Positions 36,961 through 46,500 of a DNA stretch of 64,000 bases are shown here, in pieces (position 1 is the stretch's first letter; the number at the start of each line of letters is the position of its first letter). The DNA is from Takakia lepidozioides (taxonomy: Eukaryota > Streptophyta > Takakiopsida > Takakiales > Takakiaceae). Both the position numbers and the translations under genes were made by a program. The stretch lies in assembly GCA_030704615.1 (NCBI GenBank), contig CM060732.1, positions 11,656,001 to 11,720,000 of the forward strand, given 5' to 3'. A model generated the notes under the pieces. It was given only the letters and a program-made list of their open reading frames with translations. It searched no databases and was not told the origin of the DNA.

Positions 36961-39900
36961 ATCTACTTCCAGTGGCGCTCCGGGAGGAGATAGCGCGGGC
37001 ACATCCGATAACGGGGCCTCCTACCACATCGGGTGACACCGGGACCGAGTCAGCCAAGCTTCACAATGTACAACTGTTACACCTTGTTCCATGTTTTACA
37101 ATCATTTCCTTGGCATGCATGATTTTCTTTGTCGTTAGTTTCTTTTTTTGAAATTGGGGGGGTTATTTGTCTTCAGGAGGCAGCAACATGGCTAGCCTCG
37201 TTGGTGCAGTCCGGTGGGGTTGCCAATGAGGGAGAGCATGTGGTGTTCATGAAGGACCCGGACACCAAAGGTAAGAAGAAGAGGCCTCGACCTCCCGAGG
37301 TAGTGGTATGGGATCCAAGTTATCCTAAGGGCCGATGGGTATATTGGAATCATTTTTTTGCCTAAGATAGATTCCTATCAAGATTTTGTGTCATAGGGTC
37401 CAGTTAGTTGTATATTTATGTGGACAATATGTATATATAATACATTATATATTTTCATTTTATTTTTGTACTGATTGGACAACTGCCCGAACAACGAAGG
37501 AGCGAAGCTAGGGGTTTTTGCAAAGGGGCAATCTAATTTGACGAGGAATGAGAGAGGGATATAGATGTTAATGGAAAGCCTAGAATTGTTTTCCTCTCAG
37601 ATCATCAAAATAGGAGCAATCAAATGCAACCATAGCTAGAGTCCTTGCAATGCAATACAACAGCGATTGTCTATGCAGTCTTTTGAGGACCTCTCATGTT
37701 TACTCCCCGACTATAACACTAGTCTGCCATTTGATAGACGAGGAGAGTATGTGAAGTGATTTTGTACCTCAATAGTATTTATATTGCTTTTCGTTACACA
37801 TGACAGCTCAATATGGACTCATAGATTGTACTCGTGGTGCACGATCATGGACTTGGAAAGATGGAAGGGGTTTGAAGGAAGATTAGAAAAATAGAATATG
37901 AAAGATTAGAACATCCAATAGATTAACACACACAAAGTGTAGAGTACGGAGTTGCTGCAACATTTGTAACATTCTTTCAATATTGACATATACTTAAACC
38001 TTGGGTGTCTTGCTTGTTCTACAAAAAGACAAAGATACGAAGGGGTTCAAGTGCGGATTGAGGATCTCAACTTGAGCCATTCCAGCGAAATGAAGGCTCT
38101 CTATTTGGATCGTTGTTTGCAAATAACAATATAATCTATTGCAATTTCAATTTTCATCTAATTACATTTGGAGATTACAAAGTCCAAGTGCCTCGTGGCA
38201 GATCATGTACTCAACGAGGAACAAGGTGAGGATTCATTTGAAGAATTCATGGCAATCCCTCGTCTGAGAGATGCATTGTGGACTACACCTCAGTAACTTG
38301 TTTTAGAATATTTATCTACACTGCCATGAGGACTATCTCTATAGGAACACACAAGCATTCCCTCTTTAGTTGAGATGGACAACAAGAAAGAAACTTTACC
38401 TTGCATTTCGCAAGGCTTTTATTTTTTTTCATATGCTGATAGTTCGAAAACTGATTTTCAGCATTGCATAGCAAACTCCATCTACAGACATAAACATCTT
38501 TTCAATTATGATGAATTGATACATATGCATACATATATATCGAATGATGCATACATTCACACTTAATATATACTTCACAAAATCTAAATACAATGTTTGA
38601 TTTCCATTATGCAAAAAATCACATTTTCATTCACAACTAACTAAATAAATGTGATTTATGTCGACTTACCACACGGAGAAAATAATCTTGTCTATTCGAG
38701 TGTGACTTCAACAAGCTCGTCGTCTTGGTGTGGGTCTTTCATAATGATAGCAATTGCAGAAAGAACAACATCTAAATCGAAAGGATCACTGCCTCTAGTG
38801 CGCCAAACATCATTTTCCAATAAAATATTTAGTCATATTTTCCAAGACAACCATTACTCTTTAGTAACTCTCTTTTTCAGTTTTGAAAGCTTCATCTTGT
38901 TACTGGGCAATCACACACAACATATTGATGCTTGTGTGAAGGGATTTCTAGAGGATATCTGGAAAATCCAGATTATGTGTTATATAAAGGTAAGTCTTAC
39001 TATCAACGTCAACCCCTGACAGAGGTAGGTTCCCAACTTGCAGAATTCAACCTGAAAATTTAGGACCGACTCTGATAACGGGGAAAATCAGGCTGAAATG
39101 TGTTTAAGAAGGTGCCTTCATTAGCAGTACCTAATGCAGATTGCCATTTGTGCAATCTATACAATGCTGCCATAATCTGTACAATGTTGTCATCACAACA
39201 TTTTATTTTGGTTTCTTGCCAGAAATATTCGAATGACGAAAGGTGGGCGATTGGCGCCATGATAGGTATTGCATGTGCCCTAATGACAGGCTTGAACCTG
39301 TCTATGGGAAACCTTTTGAAGCTTCCAGTATCTCATATTTGGCAAGTGCCGGAGGACGAAATTTGGGCTCTTATCCGTAGCCACTTGTTTAGCATGATTG
39401 AGGAAAGAAACGTAATGAGAGAAGGTTTATCCTTACTATTTCCCAAAGAAACAACATACAGATGAAAGAATCCCAATGGAGGATCTCCGCATACGTTCTT
39501 TGTGTAATATTCAATGGCACGAGTTCAATACAATCCAATGACTTCCTAGTAAATTTCATGTACATTTCAAGATACTGAACCCAAGTAAACTAAGTTCTTT
39601 AAGGGTTGTTGTGAGAACGTATGAATTAACTAATCGATTGTGATTGGTGGTCTTCATCATCGGAGTGAAGTGCTTTGGAGGCAAATTATCAATTTTAATT
39701 TAAAGACTAGTTCGTGTGGATGACAGATTTCCACATGTGTTCATCTGTTTTTCTATCATGTATTTGCAGTTTTTTTGTCAGGACGAGGATACTATGCTTT
39801 GCAAAGTACACTGTGCTACTCTAGACATTAACTATGGACTAGCATAGCTGTAGATGAGAGCTTTAATCGTCGATGGATCTGCAAGGGCAGTTGCAGGGTT

Positions 39901-40392
39901 GAGTGGACCAAAAACGGCAAATCCTACTCCATGAAAGTCCATGACCAAAAAACAAGTTGAGGATACTATCCCAAAATATTTTTTTGGTGATAGATAATGG
40001 TATACTGAACATATTTAGTAAAGAGTACTACCCCAAATATTAAAGATATAATTCTTTAAACATTTTAATATATTATTTAAAGAAATTATGAAAAACTAAA
40101 AATTAGAGTTTACAAAAAAAATTCAATATGACACCTAGCCATTGAAGATTATAGGTTTTTATACTTCTAGAAAAAAAATGACACCCAAAATCCAAAAAAC
40201 AAGATGAGCCTTTTCAAAAAACGCCTATTTTTTTGACATATATTAGTCCATATGAGTCAAATGACATATGATTTTGCCACTTCAAATCCATACCTATGAT
40301 GTGGACCAAAATGGCCACCTTATGTCCAAATTTCAATGGAATTCACCAATGGCACATATGAGAACTTGAGTCCATTGTAATTCCATTCATTG
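36961..40392. other. Intergenic, AT-rich, no confident gene
   Basis: ORFs at 37,129-37,365, 38,651-39,019 and 39,100-39,465 (plus) have ordinary composition but no motifs I recognise. Their boundaries do not form an obvious spliced gene. 39,060-39,135 (minus sense) belongs to a dispersed repeat shared with 58,880-58,957. 39,960-40,300 is strongly AT-rich. Confidence 0.4.
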
Positions 40393-40396
40393 CGGT
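40393..40396. repeat. Target site duplication, left (CGGT)
   Basis: CGGT immediately before the TG terminus at 40,397, matched by CGGT at 51,215-51,218 immediately after the CA terminus at 51,214. Four bp is within the range for Ty3/gypsy integrases (4-6 bp). Confidence 0.6.
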
Positions 40397-40585
40397 TGTC
40401 GTGCGCATACATATCGCTACACAACTACATCGCTGTCCAAAACCACACAACACATGTGCACACCACACACTAGTATACCACCAGTCTACCACAAGTCCAG
40501 CCACTAGTCCAACCACTAGGCTACAACTAGTCAGTCACTAGGCTGCCACTACGCTGCCCACTATGGCAGTCACTAGTCCACACAA
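40397..40585. repeat. Repeat block A, outer copy
   Basis: About 190 bp, rich in CCACTAGTC-type subrepeats, two mismatches by eye to 40,915-41,103. It sits outside block B at the extreme end of the insertion, within the target duplication. Confidence 0.8.
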
Positions 40586-40912
40586 TGATAAAGAAGAAGA
40601 ATACAAGCACAAGCTCATGCGAGCTCACAAAGCTGAAGCATAAACTCATGCATATATAACCTCATCACTCAAATACAAGTCAAGCCAAGTGCACCCCACG
40701 CCATGGGGAATCCACACTACGGCGCCATAGCTAGGCGCGGTGAGGCTCAACTCGAGAAAGATGAGCCTCCCGCGCTTGCCGTGAAGATAACCACTCCAGG
40801 GCCTAAATCTGCCTTGACCCCTGGATTGACACTTGGGCCAATCCCAAATGTCAATATGTAAAAGATAGCTATTTCCTAGCTAGTTTCACACTAGTGGTAA
40901 AATAACTTGACA
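40586..40912 (-). repeat. LTR repeat block B, 3' copy
   Basis: 327 bp, TG...CA bounded, 326/327 identical by eye to 50,888-51,214 (the difference is GATAGC versus GCTAGC near 40,864). In sense it contains a TATATATG box and the segment ATCTTTCTCGAG that pairs with the site next to the 5' copy. Flanked on both sides by block A copies. Confidence 0.85.
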
Positions 40913-40914
40913 GT

Positions 40915-41103
40915 TGTCGTGCGCATACATATCGCTACACAACTACATCGCTGTCCAAAACCACACAACACATGTGCACACCACACACTAGTATACCACT
41001 AGTCTACCACTAGTCCAGCCACTAGTCCAACCACTAGGCTACAACTAGTCAGTCACTAGGCTGCCACTACGCTGCCCACTATGGCAGTCACTAGTCCACA
41101 CAA
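40915..41103. repeat. Repeat block A', inner copy
   Basis: Near-identical to 40,397-40,585. It is joined to block B by a 2-nt GT spacer (GACA-GT-TGTC), a pattern resembling an LTR-LTR junction. The polypurine tract lies directly beyond it at 41,105. Confidence 0.8.
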
Positions 41104-41104
41104 T

Positions 41105-41114
41105 CGCCCCCCTA
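41105..41114 (-). promoter_or_regulatory. Candidate polypurine tract
   Basis: In sense CTAGGGGGGCG, immediately upstream of block A'. It is the only purine run near the 3' end of the element. If it is the plus-strand primer, the 3' LTR would begin with block A' (ATTGTGTGG) rather than with block B. Confidence 0.5.
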
Positions 41115-41362
41115 GCTGGTGCTTAGGTCCCTCTAAGTCCAGGTAGCCACAAGATGTGATAGTGACCATAGCCTCACTAAGTCCTCCACCACTATCCCTA
41201 CTACACTCAAACTCGATAGATCAAGAGGCCGAGTGCAAGAGTTGCCCCATCGTTAGTCGCCGTCTTGCAACCTGTGAACTTGAGCTTGGGATCTCATGTA
41301 TTGACTCCTATGAGCTTGGCATCCCATGTCTTGTTAGCTGCCTCCAGTCATGTCCACTGTCA

Positions 41363-41515
41363 CTATCCCAAGCAGTGTGGACACAACCAATCTCCGTCAG
41401 GAACCTTCTCAAGAGGTGGTGTCAAGCATCCCATATGTCAACCCCTTGAGCACCGATCACACACCAGCATGGTGGCTGCCCCTTTGGCAGACCCACAGAG
41501 CATGCACCTCAAACC
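41363..41515 (-). CDS. PHD finger at integrase C-terminus (broken by TGA)
   Basis: In the pol frame: CMLCGSAKG, MLVCDRCSRG, stop, HMGCLTPPLEKVPDGDWLCP, HC, then TAG at 41,363. The Cys4-His-Cys3 spacing and the CLTPPLEKVPDGDWLCP block are diagnostic of a classical PHD finger, which reads histone H3 tails. The TGA at 41,440-41,438 stands exactly where PHD fingers have the invariant Trp (TGG), so one base change truncates this copy. A PHD here would replace the chromodomain that many plant gypsy integrases use for targeting. Confidence 0.85.
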
Positions 41516-44497
41516 TGCAGGTACCACTGCCAAGTTTGGGTCAACTCTGCCATCGACATTGGGAAGGTGACATGGCGCACAATTACGCACATGGTCTTTC
41601 CAAGTCATGCCATCCCGACCCTCTAAGATCAGGACCCCTGAGGGCAACACCTCTCGAACCCTCAAAATAACACGCCCTGCAGTAACATCCAGAGTCGTAG
41701 GAGCAGTCTGTTGCAAATAAACATAGTCACCAGGGCTAAACCTCCGAACCCCAGGACGATATCCTCCACCACGTATAGTGGCATACCTCAACGTATCACG
41801 GTGCTGTGCAATGGCAAGGTTCTCAAAAGCCATGGGCATGACTTTCTTGAACAACTCTGCACGCTGATCACATGCACGTACCCACACGTCCGGATCGTCA
41901 AGGTTAAGGACTTGAGCAGTGTCCCTACGAATGGCTGCAGGCAAATCCGGCTCTCGGCCAAAGAGAAGGAAATATGGTGAGAAGGAGGCAAGTGATGCTT
42001 GTTTGCTGAACATGTAGCCCATGGCTAACCAAGGAACCTGAAGATCCCAATCTCCTAGGTGTCCCTTCTGCAAGCCATACTTGCGCAAACCCCTCTTCAC
42101 CGTCTGAACAACTCTCTCTGCTAAGCCATCGGCCTCAGGATGATCCTGAGAAGTGGTGCGGTGGTCTATCAAGGCTTTATCACACAAAGCCTGAAACTCC
42201 CCCAAGAACTCTCTCCCTTGGTCCGTGAGTACCTCAGCTGGAGCACCAAATCGGCTAAGCACACGATCCAAGAATGCATACGCAGCCCCCTCACTAGCCT
42301 TGTCAGGCAATGGAACCAACTCAATCCACTTGGAGAAGTGCTCCACCATCACCAACACATATCTGTGGTGGCGCATAGTCAGTGGCAACGGTCCTGCGAA
42401 GTCAAGACTCCATCTGTAGCCCAATCCCATGATAGGTAAAGGATGCAACTGTGGTGTAGGGGCGTTAAACGAAGCACGCACCCTGTCACACACCATGCAC
42501 CTAGCCACAAACTGTTGCACCTCTGTATGCATACCACGCCACCAATACTGCCCCTGCAGTAAACTGTGAGTGCGTCGCACTCCAAAATGCCCCAACTCCT
42601 CATGGGCATGCCGCACTAACCGTGCACGCTGTGTGGGGTGAGGCACAATCCTCACCCGACCACCCTCCCACACTCGAAGTAGGTGTATCCCCTCCCACTT
42701 GAACCTCTTGGCTCGTTGTAGGATCCGATCCCTCTCCCTGGCAGTCACAATGGCTGCCGTGTCTCCCGTGCGGAGGTAGTCCAACACAGCCAAATCCTCA
42801 TGTATATCTCTGGCACCACCTAGCTCATCACTAGCCTCAGGGTCCTCAGACACTCCGTCTACAGTCATCCCTGTTGTAGGTCCAATCTGACCTCCCGATG
42901 CCAAGATACACAAAAATGCAGATGCGTGCCATCCCGGCACCATCTCCTCGTCCGTCTCACCATGCCACCGAGCTCCAGTGTCATCCTGCTGGCTCATGCA
43001 TGGATTGCGACTCAATCCATCCGCATCCCGATTGACCAAACCCGGTCGATGCACAACCTGAAAGTCATACTCCTGGAGTATAAGTGCCCACCGTGCAAGC
43101 TTCCCCGTAAGCTTGTCTGACTCCATCAACCACTTGAGTGGCTGGTGATCCGTGACAAGGGTGAAAAGATTGCCGTATAGATAGCACCTGAAGTGTGCCA
43201 CGGCCCACACTGCAGCTAAGCACTCTCCCTCATATGAGCTGTACTTAGCCTCTGCAGCGTTGTTCGAGCGGCTAGCGTAAGCCACTACGAACTCTCTTCC
43301 CTCATCATCCACCTGTGTGAGCACCGCTCCAAGCCCCAGCATGCTCCAATCCGTATGCAGCTGAAAGGGACGCCCCCTGATAGGTCGTCTCAAGATAGGC
43401 GCCGAGGTCAACCTCGCCTTGAGCTCTTGAAAAGCTCGTTCCTGCTCATCTTCCCACTGCCACTCCTGGTCCACCTTGGTCAGCTTGGTTAGAGCCTTTG
43501 CAATGGTACTAAATCCCTTGACAAACCGTCTATAATAGTTTGCCAACCCCATGAAAGCTCGAACTCGGCTCACATCCGTGGGGCGTGGAATTTGTGCAAT
43601 GGCCTCTACCTTAGTCTGCTGTACCCCCAATCCTCCAGGATATATCATGTGACCCAGATACTCAATCTGGTTGTGGAAAAACTTGCACTTCCCCGGATGC
43701 AACTTCAATCCGTGCGCTCTCAAGCGCTCCAATACCACCTGAAGGTGTCTCTCATGCTCCTCCATCGTAACACTAAAGATGATGATGTCATCTATGTAGC
43801 ACCGAGCAAAGTCCACCCCTGCTAGAATCCTATCCATGACTCTCTGAAACTCTGCAGGAGCATTCTTAAGCCCAAATGGTAAGAACCGCCACTGATATAG
43901 GCAATCCTTGCCGTGCTCATTGATCCCCCAGAATGCCGTCTTCTGCTTGTCCGCCTCCTTGATTGGCAACTGGTGATATCCGGATCGTAAATCCAAAGTG
44001 CTAAAGGCCTTAGCATGCCCGATGGCATCAAAGATCTCCTCTGGTGTTGGCATGGCATACTTATCGGACTTGGTCTGACGATTTACAGGCCGGTAATCAC
44101 CGCACATACGTCTCTCCGTCCAATTGCCATAGACATCCTTCTTGGCTGGCATCACTGTGGCTGAAGCATACTCTCCACCAGAGAGCTCCACCAAACCTGC
44201 CTCCCAGAGATCTTGAGTCCTCATCTGAATCAAAGACCTCTCCATGTCATTGTATCTATAGGGTCTCCGAAAGATTGGCGTGTCAGTGGCCAACTCAATA
44301 CGGATCTCTTGACCCTTCAGTGCTCCCAAGTCCTTCAAACTGAAGGCAAAGCAATTCCTGTAAGCCCTCAGGAACCGCCGTATACGTCGTCTCTCTCCTC
44401 CGGTGACAATGGGTCCAATGTCAGGCTCCCAATTGTCCTCCGTAACTACAACCTTAAGTCCAGTGGGCTTAGAGGTAGAGGACGCGTCCCGTGGTTG
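41438..44497 (-). CDS. Gypsy pol: reverse transcriptase, RNase H, integrase
   Basis: Open for about 1,019 codons from the stop at 44,500-44,498; the initiating residue is unclear because it was part of a longer polyprotein. RT: FRRPYRYNDMER, GDYRPVNRQT, FSTLDLRSGYHQLPI, FLPFGLKNAPAEFQRVMD and the catalytic YIDD at 43,798-43,787. RNase H: LHTDWSMLGLGAVL, AYASRSNNAAEAKYSSYEGE, TDHQPLKWL. Integrase: HAHEELGHFG...CMVC (H2C2 zinc), then D in SLDFAGPLP, D in VLTDQGREFLG and E in ADGLAERVVQT (DDE triad). All catalytic residues are present. Note W for the usual A after HTD in RNase H. The frame matches that of the methyltransferase ORF upstream. Confidence 0.93.
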   Translation of the reverse strand, partial: QPRDASSTSKPTGLKVVVTEDNWEPDIGPIVTGGERRRIRRFLRAYRNCFAFSLKDLGALKGQEIRIELATDTPIFRRPYRYNDMERSLIQMRTQDLWEAGLVELSGGEYASATVMPAKKDVYGNWTERRMCGDYRPVNRQTKSDKYAMPTPEEIFDAIGHAKAFSTLDLRSGYHQLPIKEADKQKTAFWGINEHGKDCLYQWRFLPFGLKNAPAEFQRVMDRILAGVDFARCYIDDIIIFSVTMEEHERHLQVVLERLRAHGLKLHPGKCKFFHNQIEYLGHMIYPGGLGVQQTKVEAIAQIPRPTDVSRVRAFMGLANYYRRFVKGFSTIAKALTKLTKVDQEWQWEDEQERAFQELKARLTSAPILRRPIRGRPFQLHTDWSMLGLGAVLTQVDDEGREFVVAYASRSNNAAEAKYSSYEGECLAAVWAVAHFRCYLYGNLFTLVTDHQPLKWLMESDKLTGKLARWALILQEYDFQVVHRPGLVNRDADGLSRNPCMSQQDDTGARWHGETDEEMVPGWHASAFLCILASGGQIGPTTGMTVDGVSEDPEASDELGGARDIHEDLAVLDYLRTGDTAAIVTARERDRILQRAKRFKWEGIHLLRVWEGGRVRIVPHPTQRARLVRHAHEELGHFGVRRTHSLLQGQYWWRGMHTEVQQFVARCMVCDRVRASFNAPTPQLHPLPIMGLGYRWSLDFAGPLPLTMRHHRYVLVMVEHFSKWIELVPLPDKASEGAAYAFLDRVLSRFGAPAEVLTDQGREFLGEFQALCDKALIDHRTTSQDHPEADGLAERVVQTVKRGLRKYGLQKGHLGDWDLQVPWLAMGYMFSKQASLASFSPYFLLFGREPDLPAAIRRDTAQVLNLDDPDVWVRACDQRAELFKKVMPMAFENLAIAQHRDTLRYATIRGGGYRPGVRRFSPGDYVYLQQTAPTTLDVTAGRVILRVREVLPSGVLILEGRDGMTWKDHVRNCAPCHLPNVDGRVDPNLAVVPAGLRCMLCGSAKGAATMLVCDRCSRG

Positions 44498-44789
44498 CTA
44501 TGCTGCAACCTCTTGAGCAGTACTCCCTACCTGCTCAGTCAATGACAAGGCATCATCCTGCCCCATCATCTCATCCTTGAGGACCTCCTCAACTCGAGAA
44601 GAATCCCCAACCTCATCCATCACAGCCGCCTTGGCTGCCAACTCCCTCTGAACCTCGAGCACCTCCCACGTGTGCCATGGATGCATGCACCCCGTGGTCC
44701 TCATATGCTCGCCCCCACTCACTGCCTGTACCGTCTCGGTAGGCAGAGAGACCATTGAGGGAAGTGTATTCCGCACTCTGCGTTGCTCA
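44498..44789 (-). pseudogene. Linker between methyltransferase and RT, ends in TAG
   Basis: In the same frame as both neighbours, acidic (EEVLKDEMMGQDDALS). It is closed by TAG at 44,500-44,498; beyond the stop the frame carries on directly into the N-terminus of RT (FAFSLKDLG). It therefore looks like a polyprotein linker interrupted by one nonsense codon rather than a separate gene. Confidence 0.55.
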
Positions 44790-45760
44790 GCTAGAGCCAA
44801 GCTGATAATCCAGGTCAAGCAATTGAGATCCATTGCTTGCCCCACACACTTGACGACGTGATGCCTCAGAAAGAGACGACACCGCCGTGGTACCAGTGGT
44901 AAAACCCATTGCCCGCTCACGCTCGTCAGCATTAGGCTCCACTAACTGCTGCAACTGAGCATCCCACAGGAGGCCAGGTCCACTATCCGGAAAGCATGCG
45001 ATCCTGGGAAGCTGAGCAGTGTAGGTAATGCTGCTCGTGGTTGACCCACCTTGTTGACCACTGCCAAAGGCGAACGGTCATCGTGTCTCACACGTTGAGA
45101 CTGCCTCCCTGTGTCCAGAATGTTATCCACTGTGAGATGTGCTGGCCGCTGCACCCCATCAAATGCACGCTTGAGCAGTGCGGGTGGCATCATGTTAGTC
45201 CACCATAGCCGTGGACGATGAGCCCGTGACCCCACTGTAGCTGCATCTAGCAACACTGCTGACCCAAGCCACGACCGGACTTGATGCACACTGGCCATCA
45301 CCCTGGCCCGAGAATCGCCCATCAGTGGCACATTCTCCAAGATGTATGCTGGAGATACAGCTTGATGAAGCTGCAAGTGGCGCAAAACCCGCACCATCTC
45401 CCAAAACAGACCCGACCTCGAGTCTCGCAATCCATTGCCATGCCCGGCTGATGAATGCCCTTGGCAGGGCCAACCTGCCACTACCAGATCAATGGAGCCA
45501 ACCCGCTCCAAATCCTGCGCCCCCAGCAACGAAATGTCTGCTGGCAAGGCCTGCTGATATCCACGAATTGCAGACACCGACAACAACTCAGGGTACCGCT
45601 GCACCAACTGAGCAACATGGCGAAGTGAAACGCGTCGTGCTGTCTCATCCCTCTCCACATACAGGTAACGCCGAACTCGTACACCTGCCTGTAACACAGC
45701 AGCCAATCGTGCTGATCCCGCCAAACAAGTCCAGAAGACAAATGCCTTCATCTGGAGACT
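44790..45760 (-). pseudogene. C5 DNA methyltransferase domain within the retrotransposon
   Basis: Motif I LLDLFGGIS lies at 45,750-45,710 in one frame. The main body (45,709-44,990) is in another: YLYVERDETARR (motif II), IDLVVAGWPCQGHS with catalytic PCQ at 45,469-45,461 (IV), YILENVP with ENV at 45,337-45,329 (VI) and AHRPRLWWTN (VIII). Motif IX (ADERERAMGFTTGTT, about 44,900-44,940) is in a third frame, and motif X (CVGQAMDLN, 44,848-44,822) is back in the pol frame. All catalytic motifs can be recognised, so the ancestor was a complete enzyme. The AHRPR and WTN wording is nearer DNMT3-type than MET1, though I cannot place it firmly. Frameshifts and a TAG at 44,944-44,942 inactivate this copy. 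Confidence 0.88.
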
Positions 45761-46500
45761 GCCACAACAATAGGTGTGGTGTCCAATGGAGACAATTGAG
45801 GTGGTCCTGGTGCAATCCCCACACTCTCCTCCTCTCCTGACGGTACAAAAGCCTCCACCCAGGCTTGTTGCACCCGTCGATCAGCATCCCGCTGCAAATC
45901 CTTGCTCGTGCCCCACAATGGAGTCTGAGCAACCATGGTAGGCAACTCCGCCATACCATACATGTCATCCTGCTCTCCAGGAGGTGGTACATCCTCTGAA
46001 TGAGCATTGCCCTCAAGCAACTCTCTAGGCCAACTCACTGCCGCTGTGAATGCTGCTAGTGTCGGCATCTTGCCTCGCTGGGCAACCGCAACTCCTCCTA
46101 TGAACGTCACAGGGAGCTGCACACGCCGGCCCTCCCCTGACTGCCATGCAGGCCTATAGGAAGCTGACTCCTCCCAAAAATCCAGGGTGAAGCCCATGGG
46201 GTACAACACTGCCCCACCAACCAGGACATCATATGAGACTGCGTCTGTCACAATGGCCTTGGCTCGCATCACTGAGCCATCTGTAGGGTGATCCGGCCGT
46301 AGTCTGATAGCCAACTCATGCCATGTCATGCCCCAAGCCTGCTCCGATCCTCCCAGAGACGTCTGTATCTGGAAAGGACAAGGCTCCATATCCGCCTCTG
46401 TGAGCCCAAGCCTGCAATAGCAGCTCTGCCCAGCATCATGGCTGAGCTCCCGAGTCCAACAAGACTCGCAGTGGCCGGTACCTCTTGCCTGCCGGTCCAC
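45761..46500 (-). pseudogene. Retrotransposon aspartic protease and downstream linker
   Basis: The active-site motif RVLLDSGAQP ends one frame near 46,440. The rest of the fold (YDVLVGGAVLYPMGFTLDFW, equivalent to the retropepsin flap/C-terminal part) continues in the adjacent frame, so a frameshift sits just after the catalytic Asp. The linker then runs to TGA at 45,750-45,748, overlapping the ATG of the methyltransferase frame. Confidence 0.75.

Noticed and set aside
39100-39465. A 121-codon plus-strand ORF as a host gene
   Set aside because: No recognisable domain, and its 5' part overlaps the antisense of a dispersed repeat. Not supported as a gene.
44498-44932. A separate 144-codon gene between the methyltransferase and RT
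   Set aside because: It is in the same frame as both neighbours and contains methyltransferase motif X, so it is part of the interrupted polyprotein.
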